A DNA stretch of 64,000 nucleotides. It comes from Sphingomonas sp. SCN 67-18. GTDB lineage: Bacteria > Pseudomonadota > Alphaproteobacteria > Sphingomonadales > Sphingomonadaceae. Where the stretch lies: the NCBI RefSeq assembly GCF_001724715.1, contig NZ_MEFG01000024.1, forward strand, positions 1 through 64,000. The letters are read 5' to 3'. A model generated the notes under the pieces. It ran no database searches. It worked only from the letters and a program-made list of their open reading frames with translations, and was not told the DNA's origin. Position 1 is the first letter of the stretch, and each line of letters starts with the position of its first letter. Shown here one piece after another: positions 25,799 to 34,977 of the stretch. A program made the position numbers and the translations under genes.

Positions 25799-27517
25799 TT
25801 ACTTCTTGCTGTCGCGCGCCTTCAGGGCCTCGCCCAGAATGTCGCCCAGCGAAGCGCCGGAATCCGAAGACCCATATTGCGCCACGGCCTGCTTTTCTTC
25901 GGCGATCTGCATCGCCTTGATCGAGAAGTTCGGCTTCTTGGAGCGGTCGAAACCGATCACCATGGCGTCCAGCTTCTGGCCGACCTGGAAGCGTTCCGGA
26001 CGCTGCTCGTCGCGGTCGCGGCCCAGGTCCGTGCGCTTGATGAAGCCGGTTGCGCCATCGTCGCCGGCCTGCACTTCGAGGCCGCCGTCGCGCACTTCCA
26101 GCACGGTGACGGTGACGACGCTGTTCTTGCCCAGGCGCGATGCGTCCGCCGTGGATGCGCCGCCGACCGCGGGGCCGCCGCGTTCCAGCTGCTTCATGCC
26201 CAGCGAGATGCGCTCCTTCTCCACGTCGATGTCGAGCACGACCGCCTTCACGGTTTCACCCTTGTGGTGCAGGTTCAGCGCGTCTTCGCCGGAAATGCCC
26301 CAGGCGATGTCGGACATGTGGACCATGCCGTCGACATCGTTGTCCAGGCCGATGAACAGGCCGAATTCGGTGGCGTTCTTGACCTCGCCTTCCACTTCGG
26401 TGCCGACCGGATGGGCGGCGGCGAAGGCATCCCACGGGTTGCTCTGCGCCTGCTTGAGGCCGAGCGAGATGCGGCGCTTGTCCTGATCCACCTCGAGGAT
26501 GACGACTTCGACTTCCTGGCTGGTCGACACGATCTTGCCGGGGTGGACGTTCTTCTTGGTCCACGACATTTCGGAGACGTGGACGAGGCCCTCAATGCCC
26601 GCTTCCAGTTCGACGAAGGCGCCATATTCGGTGATGTTGGTGACGCGGCCCGACAGCTTGGCGCCAACCGGATATTTGGCGCCGGCGCCTTCCCACGGAT
26701 CGCTTTCCAGCTGCTTCATGCCCAGCGAGATGCGCTGCGTGTCCTTGTTGATGCGGATGATCTGCACGCGCACGCTGTCGCCGATGTTGATCATTTCCGA
26801 CGGGTGGCCGACCCGCTTGTAGCTGAGGTCGGTGACGTGCAGCAGGCCGTCGATGCCGCCCAGGTCCACGAACGCGCCGTAATCGGTGATGTTCTTGACC
26901 ACACCGTCGATCACCTGGCCCTCGGCCAGCGACAGGATGAGGCCGGAACGCTGCTCGGCGCGGGTTTCCTCGAGGATGGCGCGCCGCGAAACGACGATGT
27001 TGCCGCGCCGGCGATCCATCTTCAGGATCTGGAAGGGCTGCGGAATGTCCATCAGCGGGGTGACGTCGCGCACCGGGCGGATATCCACCTGCGATCCGGG
27101 CAGGAAGGCCACCGCGCCGTTCAGGTCGACGGTGAAGCCGCCCTTGACGCGGCCGAAGATGACGCCCTCGACACGGGCGGTCTGGGTGAATTCGGCTTCC
27201 AGCGTGTCCCACGCGGCTTCGCGGCGGGCGCGGTCGCGTGACAGCATCGCTTCGCCATGGGCGTTCTCGACCCGGTCGACATAAACCTCGACTTCGTCAC
27301 CGATCTTCAGCTCCGCCTTCTGGCCCGGCGCGGCGAATTCGCGCAGCGCGACGCGGCCTTCGGATTTCAGGCCGACGTCGATGACGGCCATGTCGTTCTC
27401 GATTCCGGTGACGGTGCCTTTGACGACGCGGCCTTCAAAGCCTTCATGTTCGCCGCCCAGCGATTCGTTGAGCATCGCGGCGAAATCGTCGCGGGTCGGG
27501 TTTGCCGTTGAGGCCAT
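25799..27517 (-). CDS. rpsA: 30S ribosomal protein S1
   Basis: 572 residues with six S1 (OB-fold) repeats; typical repeat cores are DYGAFVDLGGIDGLLHVTDL and EYGAFVELEAGIEGLVHVSEM. The first two repeats contact the ribosome and the others bind mRNA. The weak AGGA near the start and the structured leader agree with the autoregulation known for rpsA. Part of the leftward aroA-cmk-rpsA-ihfB set, with its own promoter at 27741. Confidence 0.97.
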   Translation of the reverse strand: MASTANPTRDDFAAMLNESLGGEHEGFEGRVVKGTVTGIENDMAVIDVGLKSEGRVALREFAAPGQKAELKIGDEVEVYVDRVENAHGEAMLSRDRARREAAWDTLEAEFTQTARVEGVIFGRVKGGFTVDLNGAVAFLPGSQVDIRPVRDVTPLMDIPQPFQILKMDRRRGNIVVSRRAILEETRAEQRSGLILSLAEGQVIDGVVKNITDYGAFVDLGGIDGLLHVTDLSYKRVGHPSEMINIGDSVRVQIIRINKDTQRISLGMKQLESDPWEGAGAKYPVGAKLSGRVTNITEYGAFVELEAGIEGLVHVSEMSWTKKNVHPGKIVSTSQEVEVVILEVDQDKRRISLGLKQAQSNPWDAFAAAHPVGTEVEGEVKNATEFGLFIGLDNDVDGMVHMSDIAWGISGEDALNLHHKGETVKAVVLDIDVEKERISLGMKQLERGGPAVGGASTADASRLGKNSVVTVTVLEVRDGGLEVQAGDDGATGFIKRTDLGRDRDEQRPERFQVGQKLDAMVIGFDRSKKPNFSIKAMQIAEEKQAVAQYGSSDSGASLGDILGEALKARDSKK

Positions 27518-27740
27518 AAAAATATTGTCCTACATACTGTTGCTGGCCAACCGGTTGTCTCCGGTGGTCTTGGCCAAAGTGCCGCGGCGGCCGAATGCCG
27601 GCGCAGCATCCCGCGCGCACCCGATGACCGTGAAGGCAAGCCGCATATATGCGAAAAGGGCGCGTGAGAGGCGACGGCAACGCCGCCCGGCCACTCCGCG
27701 CCTTCCTCCACGAACGTCGGACATCCGCTGGACGGGGCGC

Positions 27741-27769
27741 GCTATAGCGAAGCGCGGGCGATCCGGCAA
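27741..27769 (-). promoter_or_regulatory. Sigma70-like promoter for rpsA
   Basis: On the minus strand TTGCCG (27769-27764), a 17-base spacer and TATAGC (27746-27741) lie just after the cmk stop. The transcript would have a leader of roughly 220 bases, with a hairpin built from two TGGCCA blocks and CCGG pairs at 27545-27577 near the rpsA start. Promoter use is inferred. Confidence 0.5.
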
Positions 27770-27790
27770 GCTTTTGCGTGGGCGGGTGGG

Positions 27791-28423
27791 TCAGCCCGTG
27801 CGGCGGGCAAGCTGCTTTTCGACCAGCTCGATCGCATGGCTGATCGCCGCGTCGATGGAGAGAAAACTGGTGTCGAGCAGCGCGGCGTCCTCCGCCTGGC
27901 GCAGCGGCGCGGTGGCGCGGGTGCTGTCGCGCAGGTCGCGCGCCTTGATGTCGGCGAGCATCCGGTCGTAGCTGATCGTGGATCCGGCCTTGCGGGCTTC
28001 CTCGTGCCGGCGCCGGGCGCGCACCGCCGATGTGGCGCGCACGAACAGCTTGGCGTCCGCATCGGGCGCGATCACCGTGCCGATGTCGCGGCCGTCCAGC
28101 ACCGCGCCGCCGGGCTGGGCGGCAAAGGCGCGCTGCCGGGCGATCAGCGCGGCGCGGACCAGCGGATGGGCGGAGACGATGGAGGCGGCCTTGCCCGCAT
28201 CCTCGCCGCGTAACCGGGCATCGGCCAGCAGCGCATCGGCAAAGGAGCAGGCGGCAAGGGCGTCCGCCTCGCTGGCCGGATCGCCGCCATTGTCGAGCAC
28301 GGTCTGGCCGACGGCGCGGTAGAGCAGGCCGGTGTCGAGGTGCGGCAGCCCGTAATGGGCGGCCAGCGCGCGGGCGATGGTGCCCTTGCCGCTGGCGGCG
28401 GGGCCGTCGACGGCAATGATCAT
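27791..28423 (-). CDS. cmk: Cytidylate kinase
   Basis: Phosphorylates CMP and dCMP with ATP. 210 residues with the P-loop [17 protein letters not shown], the CMP-binding [10 protein letters not shown], and [20 protein letters not shown]. Its ATG overlaps the aroA stop (ATGA). Confidence 0.96.
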   Translation of the reverse strand: MIIAVDGPAASGKGTIARALAAHYGLPHLDTGLLYRAVGQTVLDNGGDPASEADALAACSFADALLADARLRGEDAGKAASIVSAHPLVRAALIARQRAFAAQPGGAVLDGRDIGTVIAPDADAKLFVRATSAVRARRRHEEARKAGSTISYDRMLADIKARDLRDSTRATAPLRQAEDAALLDTSFLSIDAAISHAIELVEKQLARRTG

Positions 28424-29754
28424 GCCGTGGCCCTCAACCGGCCGATCAGGTCGAAGAAATTGGGGAAGCTGGTGGCGACCGGCGCGACGTCGTCGATGGT
28501 CACCGGCGCGTCGGCGACCAGCCCGGCCACGGTGAAGCTCATCGCGATGCGGTGATCCAGTTCCGCCGCGATGGTCGCGCCGCCGGCCAGCGCCGCGCCG
28601 CCCGTGCCGTCGACGATCAGCCCGTCCGGCAGTTCCTCCACCCGCGCACCGATTGCCCTCAGGCCCCGCGCCATCACGGCGATGCGATCCGATTCCTTGA
28701 CGCGCAGCTCATCCAGCCCGCGCATCACGGTGCGGCCCCCGGCCAGCGCGGCCGCGACGAACAGCACCGGATATTCGTCGATCATGCTGGGGGCGACCGC
28801 CTCCGGCACGGCGATGCCGGTGAGCGGGGAATGGCGCACGACGATGTCGGCGACCGGCTCTCCCCCCACGGTGCGCCGGTTGGTCATCGTCAGGTCCGCG
28901 CCCATGGCCTGCAATATGCCGAACAGCCCGGCGCGGGTGGGGTTGATGCCGATATTCTCCACCGTGACGGCGGAACCGGGAACGATCAGCCCGGCGACCA
29001 CCAGGAATGCGGCCGAAGACGGATCGCCGGGGACGGTGATATGCTGCGCGCGCAATTCCGCCCCGCCCTTCACGGAGATGGTGCGGGTGCCGCCGGCGTC
29101 TGTTTCCACCGTCAGTTCCGCGCCGAAACCCTGCAGCATCCGCTCGCTATGGTCGCGCGTCGGCACCGGCTCGATCACCTGGGTGGTGCCGGGCGTGTTC
29201 AGCCCGGCCAGCAGGATGGCCGATTTCACCTGTGCCGAGGCCATGGGCAGCGTGTAGCGGATTGGCGCCGCCGGGCGGGTGCCGCGCACCGTCAGCGGCA
29301 GCCGCCCGCCCGGGCTGGCCGAGATATCGGCGCCCATCAGCGTCAGCGGGTCGATCACCCGGCCCATCGGCCGGCCGGAAAGCGATGCGTCGCCGGTGAA
29401 GGTGACGCTGATCGGGTGGCTGGCGACCAGCCCCATCAGCAGCCGGGTGGAGGTGCCGCTATTGCCCATCTCCACCGGGGCGGCGGGCTGCGTCAGCCCG
29501 CCCACGCCGACGCCCTGGATATGCCAGCGGCCGTCGGCGCGCCTTTCGATATGCGCGCCCATCGCCCGCATGGCGGCGGCGGTGGCGAGCACGTCCTCGC
29601 CCTCCAGCAGGCCCTCCACCACGCTTTCGCCCACGGCCAGCGCGGACAGCATGAGCGCGCGGTGGCTGATCGATTTGTCGCCGGGAACGCGCACCGCGCC
29701 GCAAAGCGGCCCGCTATGCTGGAAGGACATGGATCGGGCGGGCGCTGAAGACAT
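28420..29754 (-). CDS. aroA: 3-phosphoshikimate 1-carboxyvinyltransferase (EPSP synthase)
   Basis: Joins phosphoenolpyruvate to shikimate-3-phosphate. 444 residues. It has [31 protein letters not shown] and [18 protein letters not shown], and the [13 protein letters not shown] region. The catalytic core is complete. A second ATG at 29730 (MSFQHSGPL) is possible. It heads the aroA-cmk-rpsA set. Confidence 0.96.
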   Translation of the reverse strand: MSSAPARSMSFQHSGPLCGAVRVPGDKSISHRALMLSALAVGESVVEGLLEGEDVLATAAAMRAMGAHIERRADGRWHIQGVGVGGLTQPAAPVEMGNSGTSTRLLMGLVASHPISVTFTGDASLSGRPMGRVIDPLTLMGADISASPGGRLPLTVRGTRPAAPIRYTLPMASAQVKSAILLAGLNTPGTTQVIEPVPTRDHSERMLQGFGAELTVETDAGGTRTISVKGGAELRAQHITVPGDPSSAAFLVVAGLIVPGSAVTVENIGINPTRAGLFGILQAMGADLTMTNRRTVGGEPVADIVVRHSPLTGIAVPEAVAPSMIDEYPVLFVAAALAGGRTVMRGLDELRVKESDRIAVMARGLRAIGARVEELPDGLIVDGTGGAALAGGATIAAELDHRIAMSFTVAGLVADAPVTIDDVAPVATSFPNFFDLIGRLRATA

Positions 29755-29899
29755 GCAAGCTCGCGATTCTCGAAGGGGTAAGGAAAGCGACCCGGCTTTT
29801 GACAGCGGCCCCGTGCTATGGCAAGGCGCGCGGCGTTCAGCGGAGCATCACCCATGGCGGTGCGCCGCTCCTTTCATTTCTACTGGAGGCTGGCGACAC

Positions 29900-30217
29900 A
29901 TGGTGAAGCCTGAATGGGGCACCAAACGGACCTGTCCCAAATGCGGTACGCGTTTCTACGATCTGGAAAAGGATCACCCGGTGACCTGCATCGAATGCGG
30001 GAATGTGTGGGAGCCGGAACCGATCCTGAAATCCAAGCAGCCCTTGCCGTTCGATGCCCCCAAGAAGGATATCGAGGCCAAGAAGGACGATAGCGACCTG
30101 GTCGATGACGATCTGGACATCGACGAGGACGAGGAAGAATCGCCCGACGACGAGGTCGATCTGGGCGGCGATGACGATCTGGGCGTCGCCACCAAGGATG
30201 ACGACGACGAGCATTGA
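29900..30217 (+). CDS. TIGR02300 (FYDLN-acid) family protein
   Basis: 105 residues. The N-terminal zinc-ribbon-like part has KRTCPKCGTRFYDLEKDHPVT and TCIECGNVW (two CxxC pairs). The C-terminal half is almost pure Asp/Glu (DDDLDIDEDEEESPDDE). This layout defines an alphaproteobacterial family of unknown function. GGAGGC precedes the ATG. A hairpin and tRNA-Ala follow. Confidence 0.92.
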   Translation: MVKPEWGTKRTCPKCGTRFYDLEKDHPVTCIECGNVWEPEPILKSKQPLPFDAPKKDIEAKKDDSDLVDDDLDIDEDEEESPDDEVDLGGDDDLGVATKDDDDEH

Positions 30218-30262
30218 TTGTTGCATTGGCGGCGTTGCCTGAATAAAGGCAGCGCCACCACC

Positions 30263-30286
30263 GCGATCCGCGACAGCGCGGATCGC
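30263..30286 (+). terminator. Hairpin between the TIGR02300 gene and tRNA-Ala
   Basis: GCGATCCGCG and CGCGGATCGC form a perfect 10-bp stem with a 4-base loop, 45 bases after the stop. There is no T-run; termination is possible but not certain. Confidence 0.45.
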
Positions 30287-30293
30287 CGGATAT

Positions 30294-30369
30294 GGGGCCT
30301 TAGCTCAGCTGGGAGAGCGCTACACTGGCAGTGTAGAGGTCAGGGGTTCGATCCCCCTAGGCTCCACCA
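30294..30369 (+). tRNA. tRNA-Ala (anticodon GGC)
   Basis: Plus-strand tRNA with acceptor GGGGCCT/AGGCTCC, D loop AGCTCAGCTGGGAGAGC, anticodon arm CTACA-CTGGCAG-TGTAG giving GGC, T arm GGTTCGATCC, discriminator A and encoded CCA. Confidence 0.97.
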
Positions 30370-30381
30370 TTCCCCACATGG

Positions 30382-31224
30382 TCATCGGTGCAGCCCCTGC
30401 AGCGGCGCGCCCAGCCGCGCGTGGCGCGCGACCCCGGCGGGTTCCAGCATGACGCGGGGCAGGGCGAAATATTCGCTGGGCGACAGGCCCATGAAGCGCC
30501 GGAAATCCCGATTGAAATGCGATTGGTCGACATAGGCCGAATCGATCAGCGACACCCAGGGCTCGTCCAGCCGCTCACGCATCCGGCCGAGCGTGCGCAG
30601 GAAGCGCTGCCGCGCCAGCAACAATTTGGGCGTGAAGCCGAAATCGCGGCGGCACAGCCGCTCCAGCTGGCGCGTCGACAGGCCGACGGCGGCGGCGAAC
30701 GCCTCCACATCGGTGATGGCGGGGTCACGCAGCGCCGCCAGCGCCTGCGCGGTGCGGACCGCGGGCGCCGGCTCCGCAATGGCGAGGATCGCCGCATCCA
30801 GCCGGTCGGCGCGGTCGCGGTCGGTGGCGCAGCCCTGCGCGGCCTGCGGCAGGGCTGCGAGCGCGGGCAGCCTTGCCAGGTCGATGAAGCTATTGGCGAT
30901 CTGCGACGCGTCCGTGCCGATCAGCCGCCGCCAGCCGGGCGGGGTCAGGCCGATGCCGGTGATCATCCCCGGTCCGCCCCGGATCATCCGCGCCTTGCTG
31001 GTGGGGCCGAACAGCGCGGCGGGCGGCGCATCCACAAACGCCCCCTCGTCCGACCGCATTTGCCAGGCCGGGCCGCTGACGAAGCGGATGTTGGCCCATT
31101 CCGGGTGGAGAAGGTCGATCACGCTGGCGTCCGCCGGGCCGGCGACCGACACGAAATAATAAGAGGTGATCATCGGCTCCAGCGCGGCGGCCGGACGTTC
31201 GAAGCGGATATCGATCTCGATCAA
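30382..31224 (-). CDS. AraC-family transcriptional regulator
   Basis: 280 residues. The C-terminal double helix-turn-helix (about 175-265) has LSTRQLERLCRRDFGFTPKLL and the second-helix signature DQSHFNRDFRRFMGLSPSEYF. The N-terminal 160 residues form an effector or dimer domain without a recognisable ligand site. No clear target gene is adjacent. Confidence 0.9.
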   Translation of the reverse strand: MIEIDIRFERPAAALEPMITSYYFVSVAGPADASVIDLLHPEWANIRFVSGPAWQMRSDEGAFVDAPPAALFGPTSKARMIRGGPGMITGIGLTPPGWRRLIGTDASQIANSFIDLARLPALAALPQAAQGCATDRDRADRLDAAILAIAEPAPAVRTAQALAALRDPAITDVEAFAAAVGLSTRQLERLCRRDFGFTPKLLLARQRFLRTLGRMRERLDEPWVSLIDSAYVDQSHFNRDFRRFMGLSPSEYFALPRVMLEPAGVARHARLGAPLQGLHR

Positions 31225-31315
31225 GACTACGCGACCCCGGCTTTGCTTTTGTCACCAAATATTTGATGTTTTTATAATAAAATCAATTGTTTGTTTCAAA
31301 TCGACACAAAGGCTG

Positions 31316-31329
31316 TTAACCATATTTAA
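31316..31329. promoter_or_regulatory. CtrA-like binding site
   Basis: TTAACCATATTTAA contains the full CtrA half-site TTAACCAT and a second TTAA. Spacing between the TTAA boxes is 6 rather than the usual 7 bases. It sits in an AT-rich gap about 40 bases upstream of a small membrane protein gene. CtrA binding is inferred. Confidence 0.45.
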
Positions 31330-31369
31330 GCTGTAGCCGATCTGGTAAATAAAGCGTTAACATCATGCC

Positions 31370-31543
31370 ATGAGACGCTACCTTGTTTTGACCAACGAAG
31401 CCGCCCGCCATCCTTTTCGCCGCTCGCTGCCGCCGTCGGTGTTCGAAAAACCGCGCGCCGAGCGGGACGACGACAAGGACTGGAAGCTGTTCGCGCTCAG
31501 CTTCACCGCATTCTTCATCAGCTTCTACAGCTTCATCGCCTGA
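31370..31543 (+). CDS. Small membrane protein of unknown function
   Basis: 57 residues (MRRYLVLTNEAARHPFRRSL at the start). A basic and polar first two thirds with PPSVFEKPRAERDDDKDWK is followed by a C-terminal hydrophobic segment of about 17 residues ending FYSFIA, so it may be a tail-anchored protein. It ends one base before the convergent MFS gene. The CtrA-like site upstream suggests cell-cycle control. I do not recognise the family. Confidence 0.55.
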   Translation: MRRYLVLTNEAARHPFRRSLPPSVFEKPRAERDDDKDWKLFALSFTAFFISFYSFIA

Positions 31544-32836
31544 TCAATCGCAGGCGAGGTGGAGCTTCCAGGCGATCCACGCCGAGACGAAGCACATGGC
31601 GGTGATCGCCAGCAACTGGTCCACCGCCGACACGCCGAGCGCGCTCAACCCGAAGGCGAGCAGTGATCCGGCCACCATCGCGCCTGAATTGACGATGTTG
31701 TTGGCCGCAACGGTGCGCGCCGTTTCGTCCTTGCCCACCGTGGTGGTGAGAAAGGCGTAGAGTGGCACCACGAACATGCCGCCGGCAATCGCCACGCCCA
31801 GCAGGCTCAGGATCAGCAGCGGCGCGCCGGCATGGCCGACGAAATCGCGCAGGTTGTAGAGATCGTCGCCGACATCGCCGACCCATGATTTGGTGACGAA
31901 GTGGAACAGCAGGATGAAGCCGCCCATCACGATCACCGAAATCGGTGAGAAGCGCGCGGAAACCTGCCCCTTCAGCAGCCGGTTGACCATGATCGATCCG
32001 ATCGCGACGCCGACCGAGAAGATGCCGAGGAAAAGGCTGGCCACCTGCTCGTTGGCGGTCAGCACATTCTTCACGATGGGCGGGAACTGGATGATGAGCA
32101 CCGCGCCGATGGTCCAGAAAAAGCTGATCGAGCAGATCGCCAGGAACAGCCGGGGAATGTGCATCGTCGCCGAGACGAGGCGGATGGAGGCGCGCACGAT
32201 GTGCCAGTCCAGCGGTTCGGGCGGGACCACGGGCGGCGCGGGCGGCACCTGGCGGCCGCTGAACCAGCCCAGCACCGCGACGATCAGCACGCCCACCGCC
32301 GCCGCCTGCGCGTCGATCAGCCCGGCCAGCACGGTGCCGGCGAGAATCGCGATATAGGTGCCCGCTTCCACCAGCCCGGTGCCGCCCAGCACCTCGTCCG
32401 GCTGCAGATGCTGAGGCAGGATGGCGTATTTGATCGGCCCGAAGAAAGTGGAATGCACCCCCATGGCCAGCACCGCGCCCAGCATCAGCGGAATGGAGAA
32501 CTGGCCGAATGTGGGGGAATCGGCCAGCGTCAGGCCGATCGCGCCGACGACCATGATGGCGATTTCCGCCGTCTTCACCAGCCGGATGATTCGCGCCTTG
32601 TCCCGCGTGTCCGCCAGCTGGCCCGACAGCGCGGAGAGCAGGAAGAAGGGCAGGATGAACAGCCCGGTGGCGATGGCGTTGAACTGGGTTTCGCGCGTCG
32701 GGTCCGAATAGACGTGGTAGGTGACGAACAGCACCATCGCCGTCTTGAACAGATTGTCGTTGAAGGCGCCGAGCAATTGCGTGACGAAAAGGGGCAGAAA
32801 GCGACGCTGCCCTAGAAGCCGTATCGATGTCTGCAT
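31544..32836 (-). CDS. MFS transporter, LplT-like
   Basis: 430 residues with about 12 membrane segments. The start RRFLPLFVTQLLGAFNDNLFKTA is characteristic of the lysophospholipid flippase LplT and of the MFS part of LplT-acyltransferase fusions; here no acyltransferase domain follows. A lipid substrate is likely but not proven. The start is uncertain: an ATG at 32893 would add 19 residues. It diverges from pgsA, another phospholipid gene. Confidence 0.78.
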   Translation of the reverse strand: MQTSIRLLGQRRFLPLFVTQLLGAFNDNLFKTAMVLFVTYHVYSDPTRETQFNAIATGLFILPFFLLSALSGQLADTRDKARIIRLVKTAEIAIMVVGAIGLTLADSPTFGQFSIPLMLGAVLAMGVHSTFFGPIKYAILPQHLQPDEVLGGTGLVEAGTYIAILAGTVLAGLIDAQAAAVGVLIVAVLGWFSGRQVPPAPPVVPPEPLDWHIVRASIRLVSATMHIPRLFLAICSISFFWTIGAVLIIQFPPIVKNVLTANEQVASLFLGIFSVGVAIGSIMVNRLLKGQVSARFSPISVIVMGGFILLFHFVTKSWVGDVGDDLYNLRDFVGHAGAPLLILSLLGVAIAGGMFVVPLYAFLTTTVGKDETARTVAANNIVNSGAMVAGSLLAFGLSALGVSAVDQLLAITAMCFVSAWIAWKLHLACD

Positions 32837-32947
32837 AAAGGGGGAGGTCGTCCGCTGATTGATGGGCTTGTACAATGCGTATAGCCCGGCCATCCTTGGG
32901 GACCAAATCCGCTTTTCGCGCTCGTTTTCCGGGTTGATGCAACGACC

Positions 32948-33520
32948 ATGCTGACCGTTCCGAATCTGTTGACGCTGTCGCGCATCTTCGCGCTGCCCCT
33001 GCTCGTCGCGCTGCTGTGGTATCCCGGCTGGCGCATGGGCTATGCGCTGGGCTTCGCGCTCTATGTGGCGATGGGGATCACCGATTATTTCGACGGCTAT
33101 CTTGCCCGCGCGCAGGGCGCGGTGTCGCGGCTGGGCATTTTTCTCGACCCCATCGCCGACAAGATCATGGTCGCCGCCGTCATCGTCATGCTGATTTCCA
33201 CCGAGGATGTCGTCGCCGGTCATCCGCTGGTGTCCGGCTGGCACGTGATCCCCGCGCTGGTCATCCTGGTGCGCGAGATCGCGGTCTCGGGCCTGCGCGA
33301 ATTCCTGGCCCAGCTCAGCGTCTCGGTGCCGGTCAGCACCCTCGCCAAGTGGAAGACGACTTTCCAGATGGTCGCGCTGGGCGCGCTGATCCTTGCCGGC
33401 GCGCTGGTCGACTGGCCGTGGGTGCACCAGGTCGGCCTCGCCTCGCTATGGGTGGCGGCGGTGCTGACCACGATCACCGGCTGGGATTATCTGCGCGTCG
33501 GCGTCCGCCACATGGATTGA
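32948..33520 (+). CDS. pgsA: CDP-diacylglycerol--glycerol-3-phosphate 3-phosphatidyltransferase
   Basis: Makes phosphatidylglycerol phosphate at the inner membrane. 190 residues, with several membrane segments and the CDP-alcohol phosphotransferase motif DGYLARAQG...GIFLDPIADK (D-G-x2-A-R-x8-G-x3-D-x3-D). It is followed by moaD after 5 bases. Confidence 0.95.
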   Translation: MLTVPNLLTLSRIFALPLLVALLWYPGWRMGYALGFALYVAMGITDYFDGYLARAQGAVSRLGIFLDPIADKIMVAAVIVMLISTEDVVAGHPLVSGWHVIPALVILVREIAVSGLREFLAQLSVSVPVSTLAKWKTTFQMVALGALILAGALVDWPWVHQVGLASLWVAAVLTTITGWDYLRVGVRHMD

Positions 33521-33525
33521 CGGGC

Positions 33526-33783
33526 ATGGCGGTCGACATCCTCTATTTCGCCTGGGTGCGCGAGCGGATCGGCATCGCGCAGGAGCGCGCGGAGCCGCCT
33601 GCCGGGGTCGTCACGGTGGCGGACCTGCTGGGCTGGCTGGCCGGGCGGGGCGGCGGCTATGCGGAGGCTTTCGCCGCGCCGGAGCGGATCCGCGCCGCCA
33701 TCGACCATGCTTTCGCCGGCCCGGAGGCCGCAATAGCCGGGGCGCGGGAAATCGCGCTGTTCCCGCCGGTGACGGGCGGATGA
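33526..33783 (+). CDS. moaD: Molybdopterin synthase sulfur carrier subunit
   Basis: 85-residue ubiquitin-like protein. It begins MAVDILYFAWVRERIG and ends in the required Gly-Gly (FPPVTGG), which is adenylated and thiocarboxylated. It pairs with MoaE, whose start overlaps its stop (ATGA). Confidence 0.95.
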   Translation: MAVDILYFAWVRERIGIAQERAEPPAGVVTVADLLGWLAGRGGGYAEAFAAPERIRAAIDHAFAGPEAAIAGAREIALFPPVTGG

Positions 33784-34226
33784 TCGAGATACGCGTCCAG
33801 CCCGGGGATTTCGATCCCGCCATCGAGCTGGCGCGGCTGGAGGCGCTGGGCGGGGGCGCGGTCGCCAGCTTCGTCGGGCAGGTGCGCGGCGACGGCGGCC
33901 TGACCGAATTGTTCCTCGATCATTATCCGGCGATGACGGACCGGATGCTGCGCGCGCTGGCGGATGAAGCGGCGGGCCGCTGGCCGCTCATCGGTGTGGT
34001 GCTGATCCACAGGATCGGCGCGCTGGGGGCGGGTGAACGCATCGTGCTGGTCGCCACCGCATCGGCGCACCGCGCGGCGGCGCTCGAATCCTGCGCTTTC
34101 CTGATCGACCGGCTGAAAACGGACGCGCCCTTCTGGAAGCGCGAACGCTTCGGCGACCGCAGTCATTGGGTGGACGCGCGCGAGGCGGACGATGTGGCGG
34201 CGGACCGCTGGCGCAGGCCGGATTGA
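33780..34226 (+). CDS. moaE: Molybdopterin synthase catalytic subunit
   Basis: Inserts sulfur from MoaD thiocarboxylate into precursor Z to form molybdopterin. 148 residues. It has GAVASFVGQVRGDGG, LFLDHYPAMTDRM, VLIHRIGALGAGE and DRLKTDAPFWKRE with the catalytic Lys residues. Confidence 0.95.
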   Translation: MIEIRVQPGDFDPAIELARLEALGGGAVASFVGQVRGDGGLTELFLDHYPAMTDRMLRALADEAAGRWPLIGVVLIHRIGALGAGERIVLVATASAHRAAALESCAFLIDRLKTDAPFWKRERFGDRSHWVDAREADDVAADRWRRPD

Positions 34227-34237
34227 GGGCAGGCGAT

Positions 34238-34274
34238 GGCGCGGGCGGGCGGAAAAAGGCCGCCCCCCCGCGCC
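34238..34274. terminator. Bidirectional terminator between moaE and the fasciclin gene
   Basis: A 15-bp GC stem with a single mismatch (GGCGCGGGCGGGCGG at the left) and a loop AAAAAGG, placed between two convergent genes. There is no strong T-run on either side. Confidence 0.65.
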
Positions 34275-34279
34275 GATGC

Positions 34280-34876
34280 TCAGTTCAGTTTCGGCAGCAG
34301 CACGCCGTTGACGACATGGATGACACCGTTTGACTGCTTGACGTCAGGCTGGGCGATGTAGCTCGCGTTGCCGTTCACGTCGCTGATCTTCAGCGCCTCG
34401 CCTTCCATGGACAGGGTCAGCGGCTCGCCTTCCACCGTGGTCAGCTGGGCCGCCGCGCCGGTTTCATGCGCCTTGGCCATCAGCTGCTCGAACGAGAACT
34501 CGCCCGGGATGACATGATAGGTCAGCACCTTGACCAGCGTTTCCTTATTCTCCGGCTTCAGCAGCGCGTCCATCGTGCCCGGCGCAAGGCGGCCGAAGGC
34601 TTCGTTGGAAGGGGCCAGCACGGTGAAGGGGCCGGGGCCGGACAATGTTTGCTCCAGCCCGGCCGCCTTGATGGCGGCGACCAGCGTGCTGTGATCGGAG
34701 GATGCGGACGCATTCTCGACGATCGTCCTGGTGGGCAGCATTTCCGCGCCGCCGACGACGGGATTGGCGGCATCGGCCGCAGCCGCCGCCTGATCCTGCA
34801 TCGCCGCCGGCGCGGCGGCGGGAAGCAGAAGCGAAGTCGACATCAACAATAATGCAATAGTTGAGGTTTTCGTCAT
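34280..34876 (-). CDS. Fasciclin (FAS1) domain secreted protein
   Basis: 198 residues. The signal peptide (to about residue 25, PAAAPAAMQ) is followed by one FAS1 domain with TLVAAIKAAGLEQTLSGPGPFTVLAPSNEAF and the closing NGVIHVVNGVLLPKLN. Such domains mediate adhesion or matrix contacts. The start MTKTSTIALL has GGAGAG upstream, so I preferred it to the longer frame from 34912. Confidence 0.9.
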   Translation of the reverse strand: MTKTSTIALLLMSTSLLLPAAAPAAMQDQAAAAADAANPVVGGAEMLPTRTIVENASASSDHSTLVAAIKAAGLEQTLSGPGPFTVLAPSNEAFGRLAPGTMDALLKPENKETLVKVLTYHVIPGEFSFEQLMAKAHETGAAAQLTTVEGEPLTLSMEGEALKISDVNGNASYIAQPDVKQSNGVIHVVNGVLLPKLN

Positions 34877-34977
34877 GGGCACTCTCCGGTTTGTCGCAGG
34901 AGTGTGAAACATAGCCTGCGCGCACGTCCGATCTCAATCTACGCGCGACGAGTGATTTCGTTTCATGGACGAGTCGA

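Noticed and set aside
32837-33427. Long N-terminal extension of the MFS transporter
   Set aside because: The upstream frame is antisense to pgsA and has no membrane or family similarity. The transporter fold begins near residue 1 of the chosen start.
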